From: Rosellinia necatrix
Taxonomy: Eukaryota; Ascomycota; Sordariomycetes; Xylariales; Xylariaceae
Direction: 5' to 3'
NCBI GenBank assembly: GCA_021209875.1
Contig: JAGYVD010000002.1
Location: 434,001-498,000, forward strand
Length of the DNA: 64,000 bases
Shown here: one piece after another, positions 45,701 through 55,753 of the stretch
How positions within the stretch are numbered: the first letter of the stretch is position 1
Layout: every line of letters starts with the position of its first letter
Made by a program: the position numbers and the translations under genes
Notes under the pieces: model-generated
Databases searched by the model: none
What the model was told of the DNA's origin: nothing
Seen by the model: the letters and a program-made list of their open reading frames with translations, nothing else

Positions 45701-45752
45701 CTGTTGGGAAAACCGAACCATAATAGACGAGGAGAGATTCGCACCACTATAA
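42746..45752 (+). CDS. LIG4: DNA ligase IV (non-homologous end joining)
   Basis: Two exons, 42746-42846 and 42905-45752, with a 58-bp intron splitting the Lys codon before YPNRPRNHGKTLYFADLYKG, give 982 aa. The order is an N-terminal ligase DNA-binding domain, the nucleotidyltransferase domain with active-site Lys in IEEKLDGERMQLH (Lys about 320), the motifs ILDGEMIVWDP and EGLVVKNP and the helical WIKVKPDYMDG, then the OB-fold. Two C-terminal BRCT domains follow (about 735-830, LEFCVLTDCTKPSRKSRAQL ... IRPKWLLDCI; and 900-982, IVSEQWVADCW). Lig4 seals double-strand breaks with its partner Lif1/Xrcc4, whose binding region is the inter-BRCT linker. The short first exon carries the conserved DEEERQYAIAGRTLKELDEK start. 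The gene is head-to-head with PIF1 and convergent with the uracil phosphoribosyltransferase gene 168 bp away. Confidence 0.95.
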
Positions 45753-45919
45753 GGGGTCCGGTCGACGGCAAAATTCTTATTAACTAGTCTACCGGCTCGC
45801 GGGTCACCAGATAGCTGATAACTAACATCCGTGCCAGAGTTCAGAACGAGCCACAACTTGGTTGAAATGCGTGATGCTTCGTCGTCTTCTACTGTCCCTC
45901 GGGAGAAAACCGGGCGACT

Positions 45920-46571
45920 TCATTTGCCAATGGTGAGGAAAATGCGGTCGCCAATATCTCCCAGCCCAGGCTTGAGCATTCCATTAGGGGTCAGCTCGGT
46001 GTCCACTCCGGCTACCCAGATCTCGACGCCTTCGGGCCACTCGGTCGCGGCGCGGCGCACGCCCTCGGTAGCGGCAATGACGGATAGGACGACGATCCTC
46101 TTGACGCCCCATTCCTTGAGGGTCTGGATGGCGGCGACGCAGGTGCCACCGGTGGCTATGACGGGGTCGACGATGATGGCCAGGCTCGAGACGTGGGCGC
46201 CGGATGGACGGGGGGTGGTGTGGTTCGGGAGGTTGTTGTAGTATTCGACGGGCTCGAGGGTGGTCGGCTCACGGTACAAGCCAAGGTGATGGACGGGGAC
46301 GGGGGTCGGAAGAAGTGTTTGGACGGCTTTTACCTATCGTCAGCGTGCAGAGTGGGAGGATGATGGGAGTACAACAACAGACCGTCAACCATGCCCAGGC
46401 CAGACCTCAATATGGGCACAATAGATACTTCTTGGGGCTGGATTGACGTTGTCGTGTATTCGTATCCGATCGGCGTCTCCCCCTAGCAGCGGAATATCAC
46501 ACGTGTCAGCAAGGCGGATGGACGACAGCGGTCAAAGGAGCACACAGGCGGGAAGGAAAGGGAGGCCAAGG

Positions 46572-46614
<43 letters not shown>

Positions 46615-46805
46615 TTAAGTATGTATACCTTGGGTCCATCGACTGCAGTCAACGCAGAGGCAAAGGCCTCGCAGCCGACAATCAGAGAGATCTCATGGAC
46701 GAGAGATTTGACTTCCCGGGCTTCGGTGTTCTTGGACCGAAGGAGACTGAGCTTGGAGAGAAGACACGGGTGTTTGGAGACGTGGACGTTGGGCGGTAGC
46801 GACAT
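45920..46805 (-). CDS. FUR1: Uracil phosphoribosyltransferase
   Basis: Exons 46805-46629, 46482-46383 and 46326-45920, in frame, give 227 aa, normal for fungal UPRT. It converts uracil and PRPP to UMP in pyrimidine salvage and activates 5-fluorouracil. Visible motifs are KLSLLRSKNT, REVKSLVHEISLIVGCEAF, VSIVPILRSGLGMVD|A, VPVHHLGLYRE, the PRPP loop VDPVIATGGTCVAAI, and the uracil-binding C-terminus KPGLGDIGDRIFLTIGK. Intron 1 (146 bp) contains a compound GT/AT microsatellite at 46572-46614. Intron 2 is 56 bp, and its splice (g|cc) restores MVDAVQTLLP. The protein should be cytosolic. Confidence 0.93.
46572..46614. repeat. (TA)n(TG)n microsatellite in UPRT intron 1
   Basis: About 8 TA followed by about 12 TG units between donor and acceptor. 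The intron is long partly because of it. Confidence 0.9.
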
Positions 46806-47712
46806 GACGGAGGAAGTACCTAAGCTAAGTACCCAAGGTAGGTAGATGGATAGGTAGATTGATTGATTGATGTCTTAATAAACACCTAAATACATTATTA
46901 GCTCAAGCTGGGGTATGATAAGCTGACAGGTCGGTTCGTACGTAGTAAAACACCGGGATGGCAGGGTGAAATGTCGGAAGGAATAGAGGAATGTTGAGTA
47001 CAGGACGTCGTGGTTAGGTATGCAACCAACGTACTTAGGTACCTACTTTTAAGTAGGTACCTAAGGTAGGAAAGCCAGCAAGTCCAACCCAACCCGAACC
47101 CATCACGACCCGCGTTAGAACCGATGGCGGGGAACGCCCCGCGATGCGGCTACACCTCCTTTTGACAGGTCCAATTCGCACAGCTCACTCCCATAAATGC
47201 CTAATGCATATATATATATATATATGGGAGAGTCGAATATTCATTAGACTTCGTCTCACAATGTGCAATTCAAAAGAAAGCATGTTGCTTCTCAGTTATT
47301 TGGATCTGGGCACATTACTCGGGCAGACATGATGTCATATATTGATGTGGTATTGTACCTAGGTAGGTGGCTGTATGAAGTACTTAGGCAGGCACCTGAA
47401 GTACCTATCTATCCTATCCGAGTACAATTGGACATGCCTACCGTTAGCGGACGCCTCCCCCGAACGTATCCGTGTTTATGTAACTATTTGCTTTTAAGCG
47501 CATAGTCCACGAACATAACAGCCAACCTAACTAAGATAGGTAGCATATTGTCTAAAATAAGCGGGTACAAGCGTGCCGACGCCGTACAAAAGCTCTTGGC
47601 ATGCGAATAGAGGAAATGTCGGGTCGATAAGCCAACCTTCACTCTTCCCCTACTTTGCCAGGTTCAGCATTCCAAAGCTTGGCAGGTACCTAATCTTCGA
47701 ACCGACAAGAAC

Positions 47713-47753
47713 GGCACTCTGTCGGCACTCTGTCGGCACTCTGTCGGCACTCT
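47713..47753. repeat. 11-bp tandem repeat GTCGGCACTCT (about 4 copies)
   Basis: Near-perfect head-to-tail copies about 215-255 bp upstream of the FEX start codon. Confidence 0.9.
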
Positions 47754-47875
47754 TGTAGGCGCTACGTCGTCCGAAGCATCCGGCATCGGGTATCCGGCAG
47801 GGGATAGTAACCTGTTCGGGGGAAAATACAGTCATGCGTTAGTCAGTCATACAGCTTGGCCATCCTGACCTGATA

Positions 47876-47944
47876 CCCAAGGACCCAAGGACCCAAGGTC
47901 CCAAGGTCCCAAGGTCCCAAGGACCTAAGGACCCAAGCCCCCAA
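47876..47944. repeat. 10-bp tandem repeat CCCAAGGACC / CCCAAGGTCC (about 6-7 copies)
   Basis: Repeats end about 20 bases before the FEX start codon, so they probably sit in the 5' leader or core promoter. The palindromic AAGGTCC/GGACCTT sense could form short hairpins. Confidence 0.9.
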
Positions 47945-47966
47945 GCCCCCTCGCCCCCTCTCCACC

Positions 47967-49427
47967 ATGGCGCAATCCCCCGGTTCGGCCGTGCCAAGAA
48001 CACCGTCCGGGGCCACACCCGGCCTGGACGCCGGGGATCCCGTGCTGCCGCCGACTATCCCCCATGTCGGCCCTCTTCTGGGGGCCACGCCCGGCTACGA
48101 GGTCCCGGCATCGTATCTCAATCTTCCCGAGGTAGGAGCCGCGCCAACCTTGCAAGACCGGAACGAACTGTCCCGTCTCGACAGCCACTCCGCCGAGGAA
48201 TTGGCAGCCCCCCGCCTGGGCCAGCATGACGTTCCGCATCAAAAAGACTCACCTGCCGAAAGGCATCAGCATATCCCTTCCATCCAGCTGCCCGAGGCCA
48301 AGGGCACGGTAGCCCCCAGATGGGTCACTGAGCTATATACCGTCTCTCACCTAATCCTATTCGCCCTTTTCGGCACCCTTGCCCGCCTTGGCCTGCAAGC
48401 TCTGACCTTCTACCCCGGCGCCCCCATCCCTTTCAACTCCGTGTGGCCCAATTTCGCCGGGAGTCTAATCATCGGTTTTCTAACCGAGGATCGCATCTTG
48501 TTCCGTTCCGAGGGGGACGTCACCCCGACTTACGATCAACAAGTATCCGGGTTTCGGAAAGACGAGGAAGCCGGTTCCCCCGATTCCCAACGGGTGGCCC
48601 AGGATATCGCCGCCGCAAAGAAGGCCCACCTCGCCATCAAGAAGACCATTCCTCTCTACATCGGACTTGCCACCGGCTTCTGTGGCTCGTTTACGTCCTT
48701 CTCTTCTTTCATCCGCGACATCTTCCTAGCCCTGTCTGACGATTTACCGATGCCGGGTGGCGCCGACACGTCCCGGAACGGAGGCTACTCGTTCTTAGCC
48801 CTGCTCGCCGTCATCATCGGCACTGTCTCTCTCTCTCTTGCAGGCCTCCATGTGGGCGCTCACCTAGCGGACGCCCTAGAACCCGTGACCCCTTCGCTCC
48901 GGTACCCCTTTTCCAGAAAAATCATCGACCCGCTCGCCGTGGTGTTGGGCTGGGGCTCTTGGATCGGGGCTATCGTCCTCTCCATCCTCCCCCCGGACAG
49001 ACATAGCAACCCAGGCGCATCCGAGATTTGGCGCGGCAGCGCCACATTTGCCCTCGTGTTTGCGCCTCTCGGCTGTCTCGCAAGGTTCTACGCCTCGGCT
49101 CGTCTCAACGGACGGTTTGTCGCGTTCCCGCTGGGCACGTTCGCTGTAAACGTGGCAGGTACGGCGATCCTCGGGCTAGCCTGGGATATCGCCCACGTCC
49201 CTCGGGGGGGCGTCATAGGGTGTCAGGTCCTCCAAGGTGTCGAGGACGGTTTCTGCGGTTGTCTTACCACAGTCTCCACCTGGGCTGTTGAACTGACTGC
49301 TCTTACGTACCGCAAGGCTTACATTTATGGGCTTGTGAGCATCGTCTCCGCCTTGGTTCTCTTGATAGCTATAATGGGGGGCCTGCGCTGGAGCCAGGAC
49401 TTCTCTGTACTGCTTTGTATACATTGA
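47967..49427 (+). CDS. FEX1: Fluoride export protein (FEX; fused double CrcB domain)
   Basis: Intronless 486-aa frame. A disordered N-terminus (1-115) precedes two CrcB/Fluc domains in one chain. Domain 1 (about 120-300) shows LFALFGTLARLGLQAL, WPNFAGSLIIGFL and GFCGSFTSFSSFIRD. Domain 2 (about 315-480) shows FAPLGCLARFYASARL, PLGTFAVNVAGTAILGLAWD and VEDGFCGCLTTVSTWAVEL. The paired Asn and the Phe/Ser/Thr pore motifs are those of Fluc channels, which as homodimers (bacteria) or fused pseudodimers (fungal FEX) let fluoride leave the cell at the plasma membrane. A 50-residue charged insert (SEGDVTPTYD ... AAAKKAH) in domain 1 is usual in filamentous fungi. The start was chosen as the first ATG after the tandem repeat. 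Confidence 0.92.
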   Translation: MAQSPGSAVPRTPSGATPGLDAGDPVLPPTIPHVGPLLGATPGYEVPASYLNLPEVGAAPTLQDRNELSRLDSHSAEELAAPRLGQHDVPHQKDSPAERHQHIPSIQLPEAKGTVAPRWVTELYTVSHLILFALFGTLARLGLQALTFYPGAPIPFNSVWPNFAGSLIIGFLTEDRILFRSEGDVTPTYDQQVSGFRKDEEAGSPDSQRVAQDIAAAKKAHLAIKKTIPLYIGLATGFCGSFTSFSSFIRDIFLALSDDLPMPGGADTSRNGGYSFLALLAVIIGTVSLSLAGLHVGAHLADALEPVTPSLRYPFSRKIIDPLAVVLGWGSWIGAIVLSILPPDRHSNPGASEIWRGSATFALVFAPLGCLARFYASARLNGRFVAFPLGTFAVNVAGTAILGLAWDIAHVPRGGVIGCQVLQGVEDGFCGCLTTVSTWAVELTALTYRKAYIYGLVSIVSALVLLIAIMGGLRWSQDFSVLLCIH

Positions 49428-50338
49428 CACCTTCATACCCCAAGCAAATCGCTTCATGTCTTCTCCTACATATTCCCCCTAATGCCGCCCGCGGAGTTAT
49501 TAAGTATACCAAGTCAAGGGCCTATCACACGGTCAGGTTCATAGCAGGTAAACCGTCAAGTTTTTAGGTACCGATTGCGGAAACACCTTTGCGATACTCA
49601 ATACACTGTATCATATTGTATATTAATCTGTCTACAATCTATTCTATAGAGACCTTAGCAGGGCACTGAGATCATTATTATGTATAGCTGAATTCGTGTG
49701 TCCCCGACACCCGATCTGCGATAACTAGATCAACAAATAGACGATACGCTTGTTTTTCAATCCGTTCTCGAGGAGTCCGCACAATGGTACTCTTGCTCGA
49801 CACACCTTGCGAGTAAGCGGTACCATAACCCTCAGCCGTGTGAAAGACTCTGGTTTCCAGAGTCTGCCATGTCCTCCAAGCGTTTAGCCACTATCTACTG
49901 GTATACTGGTATACTGAGCACGAGGTATCTAGATAAACTCTCATAATAATGTTATACTCCCGTGTCCGATGGAGCGATATGGATACCTATAATACAATCT
50001 GGGGATACGACCCCCAAATATCCCCACACGACCACTGCAACCTCATAATCACGCAATCGGTTCGAGATGCTGGACAATGGCAACTTCTTAATCGAGCTTC
50101 TGCTTGCATGATAAGCTCCAGGTCGGGTCGTAGGTTGACCGCTTATAAGATTGATCCATTTGAACCGCACCCCGCAATGCGGGATCGGACTGGGGTCGTG
50201 ATGATGGACATTGCTTCCATTCCTATTCACACAGATATATATATATATATATATAACTAAACCTTGCGTGGCATTATTAAAGGTAAATTGCCACCGGTTG
50301 TTTGGCTTATATTCTCCTTCGCCGGGACAGCGACAACT
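49428..50338. other. Spacer, no gene seen
   Basis: Contains short repeats of GGTATACT near 49900 and a TA run at 50236-50255, about 90 bp before the MFS start. No gene is supported. Confidence 0.6.
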
Positions 50339-52823
50339 ATGGATAACAATCTTTCCATCGAAGCCACCGCGGCGAGCGACACACCCCGGGAGTCTCTCCC
50401 GTCCCTGTCGGAGAAGACGCCGGCCTCGCCCGGGGACTTCGACGAGACCTACGACACGTACAAGCAGCGAGACGCGCGGGACATCGACCCGCTGGAGGAC
50501 CGGCAGGTCGTGCGGAGAATAGACACCCACCTCCTGCCTCTCCTCATGGGGACGTACCTGCTCCAGTACCTGGACAAGACGAGCATCAACTCCGCGAGCG
50601 TCTTCGGGCTGAAGCAGGGCACGAACCTGCACGGCCAGCAGTACTCGTGGCTCTCGTCCCTGTTCTACATCGGCTACTTGGTAGCCCAGCCCGTGGCGGG
50701 GTACGCACTGCAGAGGCTACCCCTGGGCAAGTTCATCGGCGGCACCATTCTCGGTATGTATGTATGTATGTATGTATGTTCACTCGTCCGTCTTGTCCAG
50801 CCTGGGGGAAGGGGGCGGAGGAGATGGCTCCTCAAGAAAAGAATGCCCCCTTAAAAAAAGTAACCTACAACCGCCGCCACACGGGACGGGACGGGACGAG
50901 ACGAGACGAGACGACTGCTGCTAACATGCATGTTCGGCAAAGTCTGGGGCCTGCTCACGATCACGACGCCGGCGTGCACCAACTTCGCGGGGATCGCGGC
51001 GAACCGGTTCCTGCTGGGGGTGTCGGAGTCGGCGGTGAACCCGGGGTTCGTGCTGTGCCTGTCGATGTGGTACCGGGCGGGCGAGCAGCCGCTGCGGATG
51101 GCGGGCTACTACAGCATGAACGGCGTCGCCGGCGTCGCCGGCGGGCTGGTGGGGTACGCCGTCGGCCACATCAGGACGGGCCCGCTGCCGCCGTGGCAGT
51201 ACGTGTTCCTGGTCTTCGGGTCCGCCACCCTGGCCTGGGGCGCCGCGTTCCTCGCGCGCATGCCCGACCTGCCCACGACGGCGCCGTTCCTGGCCCCGCG
51301 CCAGAGCGCCGTCGCCGTCGCGCGCGTCGCGCGGAACCGCCAGGGCGTCAAGAACCACCGCTTCAAGCCCTACCAGATGCGGCAGTGCCTCCGCGACCCC
51401 AAGACCTGGATCCTCTTCGTCATGTCCGTGGCCGCACAGGTGAGGCCTTTCCCGCCATCCGAGGGGACGCATGCTGGGCGAAATCCGCCTCTGCTCCTCG
51501 AAAACTCCCGCCAGCCATACGGGGCCACACTTGCTGACGCCTTGCCTCTGGTAATAGATACCGAATGCGGCGCAGACCACGGTGGGTTACCAGGCCCCCT
51601 GCGCTTGTCGCAACGGAGCAATATATTTCGTTTATTGATCGTGGGTAGTTCACGTCGATTGTTCTCGAGACCTTCGGTTTCGATCTTCTCGAGACCCAGT
51701 ACATGCAAATTCCGGGCAACGTCAGTGAGTGGAATCCAGCTTATCTTCCTCCCACGATGCCTCTTTGCGATACCCAGCCGAGGCTCCTTTGCTCGTAATG
51801 TTGACACCGACGCCGCAGTCCAGATCGTGTCGCTCCTCGCGTCGGGTTATATCAGTTCCCGGTTCCCTAACATGCGGTGCGCCGTCATGCTGGCAGGCAA
51901 CCTCGTCTGTGTCGCGGCCGGCGGCGCCCTCGTGGGATTGCCAGTTGGTGCCGACGGGACGCAGAACAGATGGGGGCGGCTTGTGGCTCTCTGGCTGTGC
52001 TCGTTCCAGTCTGTCGGCTTTAGTATGAGTCTTACCATGGTCAGCAGCAACGTGGCCGGCTACACCAAGAAGCAACTGACAGGGGCTATTCTTTTCGTTG
52101 GCTATTGTGTCGGCAACGGTGAGTATCCATCCTCCTGGATAGCCTCTCACGCTTACCCTATCTAATATAGATAAACAACCGCTGACGCTTTATAGTATGT
52201 GCTCCATCTCATCGGCGTCGCTTGAGACTGAGTCCCCAGCGAAATGGCTGAGTTATGAGCAGATCATTGGTCCCCAAACATTCATCGAGAAAGAGGCCCC
52301 TCTCTATACATCCGCATGGTGAGCATATGCCTTGCGCTCTTATAAATCCTGACGCTCCGTCATAGCCATAAATATACTAACCCTCTTACAGTAAGTTGAA
52401 ATGAGCCGTTTTCATATCTGGTGCTAGCAGAGTGTAGGCTCTGTATTTCTCGAACTTGACGTCGAAACTAAAACGACATGATTTATTCATTCTCACAGAT
52501 ATCGCGTAGGTGACACTATTGTATTATGCCTCCGCTAAACTCAGCTTGGTTGACCAAACGCAGAATACTCATCGGGTACTCGGTCAAGACGCTCATGGTT
52601 GTGGTCTTATATCTCTACATGTGGACCGTGAATAAAAAGAGAGATAGAGATGCTACCATTTCGGGCTCTGGATTAACCACCGAGCAGGAGAAAGAAGCAA
52701 TTGAAAGAGGCATGCAGGTACGTACCATTTTTAACATCGTAGACCAGGCTATGAAGCTTTAGCTAATGCATGTTCAAGGATGTGACTGAACTCGACAATC
52801 CTGGGTTCCGATATGTTTTGTAA
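50339..52823 (+). CDS. MFS transporter of the anion:cation symporter (DAL5/TNA1-like) family
   Basis: Proposed exons are 50339-50753, 50943-51439, 51558-51581 (a 24-nt microexon encoding IPNAAQTT), 51649-51724, 51819-52118, 52240-52318, 52564-52717 and 52779-52823. Family landmarks are DTHLLPLLMGTYLLQYLDKT, SWLSSLFYIGYLVAQPVAGY, FLLGVSESAVNPGFVLCLSM, QYMQIPGNVIQIVSLLASGY, NVAGYTKKQLTGAILFVGYC, IIGPQTF and the C-terminal TELDNPGFRYVL. Relatives import allantoate, nicotinate or other organic anions across the plasma membrane. The joints before exon 6 (adds AKWLSYEQ) and between exons 6 and 7 (phase gives TGA) are not satisfactory, so the 3' part may be mis-modelled or damaged. Intron 1 contains TATG and GGGAC/ACGAG repeats. 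Confidence 0.72.
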
Positions 52824-53987
52824 CCACCTACTCAGCTTGCCTGGCGAACGCCCCCACGCGGTTTGCGGATGGAATATGCACAATCGTCTAATCAAAAAAA
52901 CAAATAGGGTGAAGCCTATCTGCAATGCCACCTATTGTCACAATACACCTAGCGGTCAAGAAGAGGAGGCTACGTTGAAAAAAATAAATAAAAAATCATC
53001 TCAACAACCCGTGTGAGCCTACATTCCGGATGCCGCGCCACACCACTGCACTAGAAGGACGAGACAGCTCGTTGCCCCTTTCAGTAAGGCCTCTCTGAGG
53101 TATCATTGTTAACCATTGTTTGGCTGAGAGCCAGTGTACTCATGGCTACTTACCTGGGTACTGAATTTTATGATAAAACATAAATCAAATCTGATTCATG
53201 ATACCAGTAGCAAGAATCCCAACTCGAAATGAATTTAAATATGATATGTAATAAGCCTGCCTGCGTTATCTTCAACCACTACGCTGTAAGTTACAGATAG
53301 ATGAACATCTCTAGGAGCTGAGCTATAATATCTCACTTGAGAAGGCTGTATTCAATAAGCTCTGCTACGTACACCACGTCCAGCGTGTGCTACGCTAGAA
53401 TACGACCTAGCCTGTGACGTGTGGCCATGCCAGAGAGGGGCCGGTGAGCTATATAGTATAGAACACGGTGGAAGACCTAGCCATCCCACAAGTCACGATC
53501 GATATCGGCCGAAGCCCTGGGCGCAACTCTCTCCCGTCGCAGGGGTGGGCGGCCATGGCGGACGGTGCTAACGTAGCGTACCATACTATCATAACAAAAC
53601 TACCTTTTTTTTTTCTCCACAAAGTGTCCGTGCCACACTTTTGCGAGATGGCTACTGTATATACACTACAAGAATGTGTTGGCCATAACTGCATACAGAT
53701 AAGGCTACTTACTTCGCTCACTTCCTGCTCCTAACCCGACTCGGACCACTTTAGATAGAGCATTTCTAGTCTTTGCGTCTGTCGTGCATTTCGGTGAGGA
53801 TGACCAACAAGGCTAGCAAGCTCCCCGAATCGGGGGGGATCTCCGCATCGAGCCGCCCACGGCTGATTCGCTCTCCGTGGTGTCTTCGGTATCTGTAGCC
53901 GGTGAGAGGCCGGATTTCGCAACCCTACGGCACAGTAGCGTCGTGTGTACATAGGGCACCGAGGCAGGCCCAGAACGGGTTTTTCTT

Positions 53988-54026
53988 TTTCTTCTTCTTC
54001 TTCTTCTTCTTCTTCTTCTTCTTCTC
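53988..54026. repeat. (TTC)n trinucleotide repeat
   Basis: About twelve TTC units outside any gene. Confidence 0.9.
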
Positions 54027-54876
54027 TCTCTTCCCTTCATCGCCATATTAGCCCTAACTTCGTACACAAGTCGGGTGTACATCATGCCTAGACGAGGCTA
54101 GGCCATCGCCTATCACGTGGGCCGCTCTGTAGCTAGTTATTCGTTCGATACGCGGTAGTTTAAACCGGTAGATGTCGAGCTCCGGCTGCATGATGGGAGT
54201 CGCTAACCGATCTCGATAGCTGCATAGTCCAGAGACCGGCGTACACTACTTGTAGTGTAGACGCTTCGTCCAGCGGAGAGGGTCGTGGTTCCGATGGCAA
54301 GGGTCTCTTGTCTTTACGAGGTACGTTGTACTCCCCCTAGTGTGATATCTCTCTCTCTCTCATCTCTGAAGGTACAGTATAACCCAAAAATCGCCCACCT
54401 GCCCACAGTTCCCCGATATGTAACACGATACGACGGCTCTCCCAATCGGTGGCGCCAAGTATGGAGATCATGGGCGCCTGTGGGGCATCTTCTCGAATCC
54501 TACACTACACTACGAAAGAGGCATGATGGAATCGGGGACCCCAGCGGAGACCCCCAGGCGCATAGCACAGTATGGCATGTGCACATAGCAATGCATACGT
54601 ACAGTCCATATGTAGTATTTTCCTGCGAGAGAGATCCGGATAAGGACTGGGTCGTCCAAGGGGTCGGGTAGCATCTATACTTAGCATGTTGGTTGGTTGT
54701 CTGAAGCAGGTGATGGGGGGGTGGCGAAGGAGGAGCAACGTTTCTTGATCGAGGTGTTGTGTGTTTTCCCGGCGCGATGTACAAGTATGGACGAAGGTCT
54801 GCGCCCTAGGCCTTGGACCCTGGACGATTTCCTCTACTACACTACGTACGCTACAAGTGTATGGCATGTCGCTACA

Positions 54877-54925
54877 AAGTATGGATGGATGGATGGATGG
54901 ATGGCTGGCTGGATGGATGGATGTA
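54877..54925. repeat. (ATGG)n tetranucleotide repeat
   Basis: About ten ATGG units with an interrupting CTGG pair. Confidence 0.9.
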
Positions 54926-55753
54926 GGTGGTACTGACGACTCAATGTATCTGATACGTTTTCTTTTCCCCTCCCCAACAATACCCTTCCCTTCCAATCTT
55001 GGGTACTTTAATTTCCAGCCGCAGCAACACTAGCTACTTAACGGACTTAACCTAGTGTGAGCCGAACTTCGATTATAGAGCGGACTAGCGGCGGCGAAGA
55101 CACAGATCTGGTTTAAGATAGGCTGGGGATTTGTCAGATCCGTAGTGTACATCGTAACTCCAACCAACGTGGTAAGAGCCAGGCTAGCCTCTCGCTTGGC
55201 ACTAAGTCCTCAACTCCATTTTCGGTCAAAACTAGTTACGAGTACAAGGAGAGGTATCATCATCCCAAACCCCAAGGCGGTTACCCGCTAGTTATGCGCC
55301 CGTTATGTCTGCTCAACCATGTCTAAAGTGGCATGTATGTAACACAGGTAACGCAGTTGGCTGCCGCGTATGGAGTGCGCTTGGTTACAGGGTAGGGGTA
55401 CCCTCGCAAGCATACCCAGGCATCATACATGGACACTACTGCACGTACAAGCTGATGTGCAGCGTAGCACCTCATCTATCATCGTACTATCATGGATATA
55501 CATAGTATGTATGTACATCGGAGGATACTGTAGGATGTAGGCTCTAGTGTAGGGAAATCATGGACGTAGGCATTGCCGGCGTGGTGGGTGACACCAGAGA
55601 CGGATCGGACCAGACGAGGCGACCCCTCAACTGCTTGACTACTTATCCGGAGCTCATAACCCGGCTCGGTCCCAGCTTCGTAGTTGCGGCTTGTCTTGCT
55701 CAGTCTCTCGAAGATCCTTCTGGCCAAGCTATTCCTCGTCTGGCTCCTCGACC

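Larger units (their letters stand above)
46806..47966. promoter_or_regulatory. Divergent spacer UPRT / fluoride exporter
   Basis: No gene. It carries GTAGGTACCTA-like motifs (46816-46860, 47035-47070, 47355-47410), a TA run (47210-47225) and two tandem repeats near the FEX start, listed separately. Confidence 0.55.
52824..55753. other. 2.9 kb spacer, no gene supported
   Basis: Contains a CTT run (53988-54026), a CT run (54348-54361) and ATGG units (54880-54925). Short frames show no family features. Confidence 0.55.

Noticed and set aside
47713..47944. Tandem arrays considered as a CRISPR-like or riboswitch element near the fluoride exporter
   Set aside because: Units of 10-11 bp without spacers are simple tandem repeats; the host is a eukaryote and no fluoride-riboswitch fold is evident.
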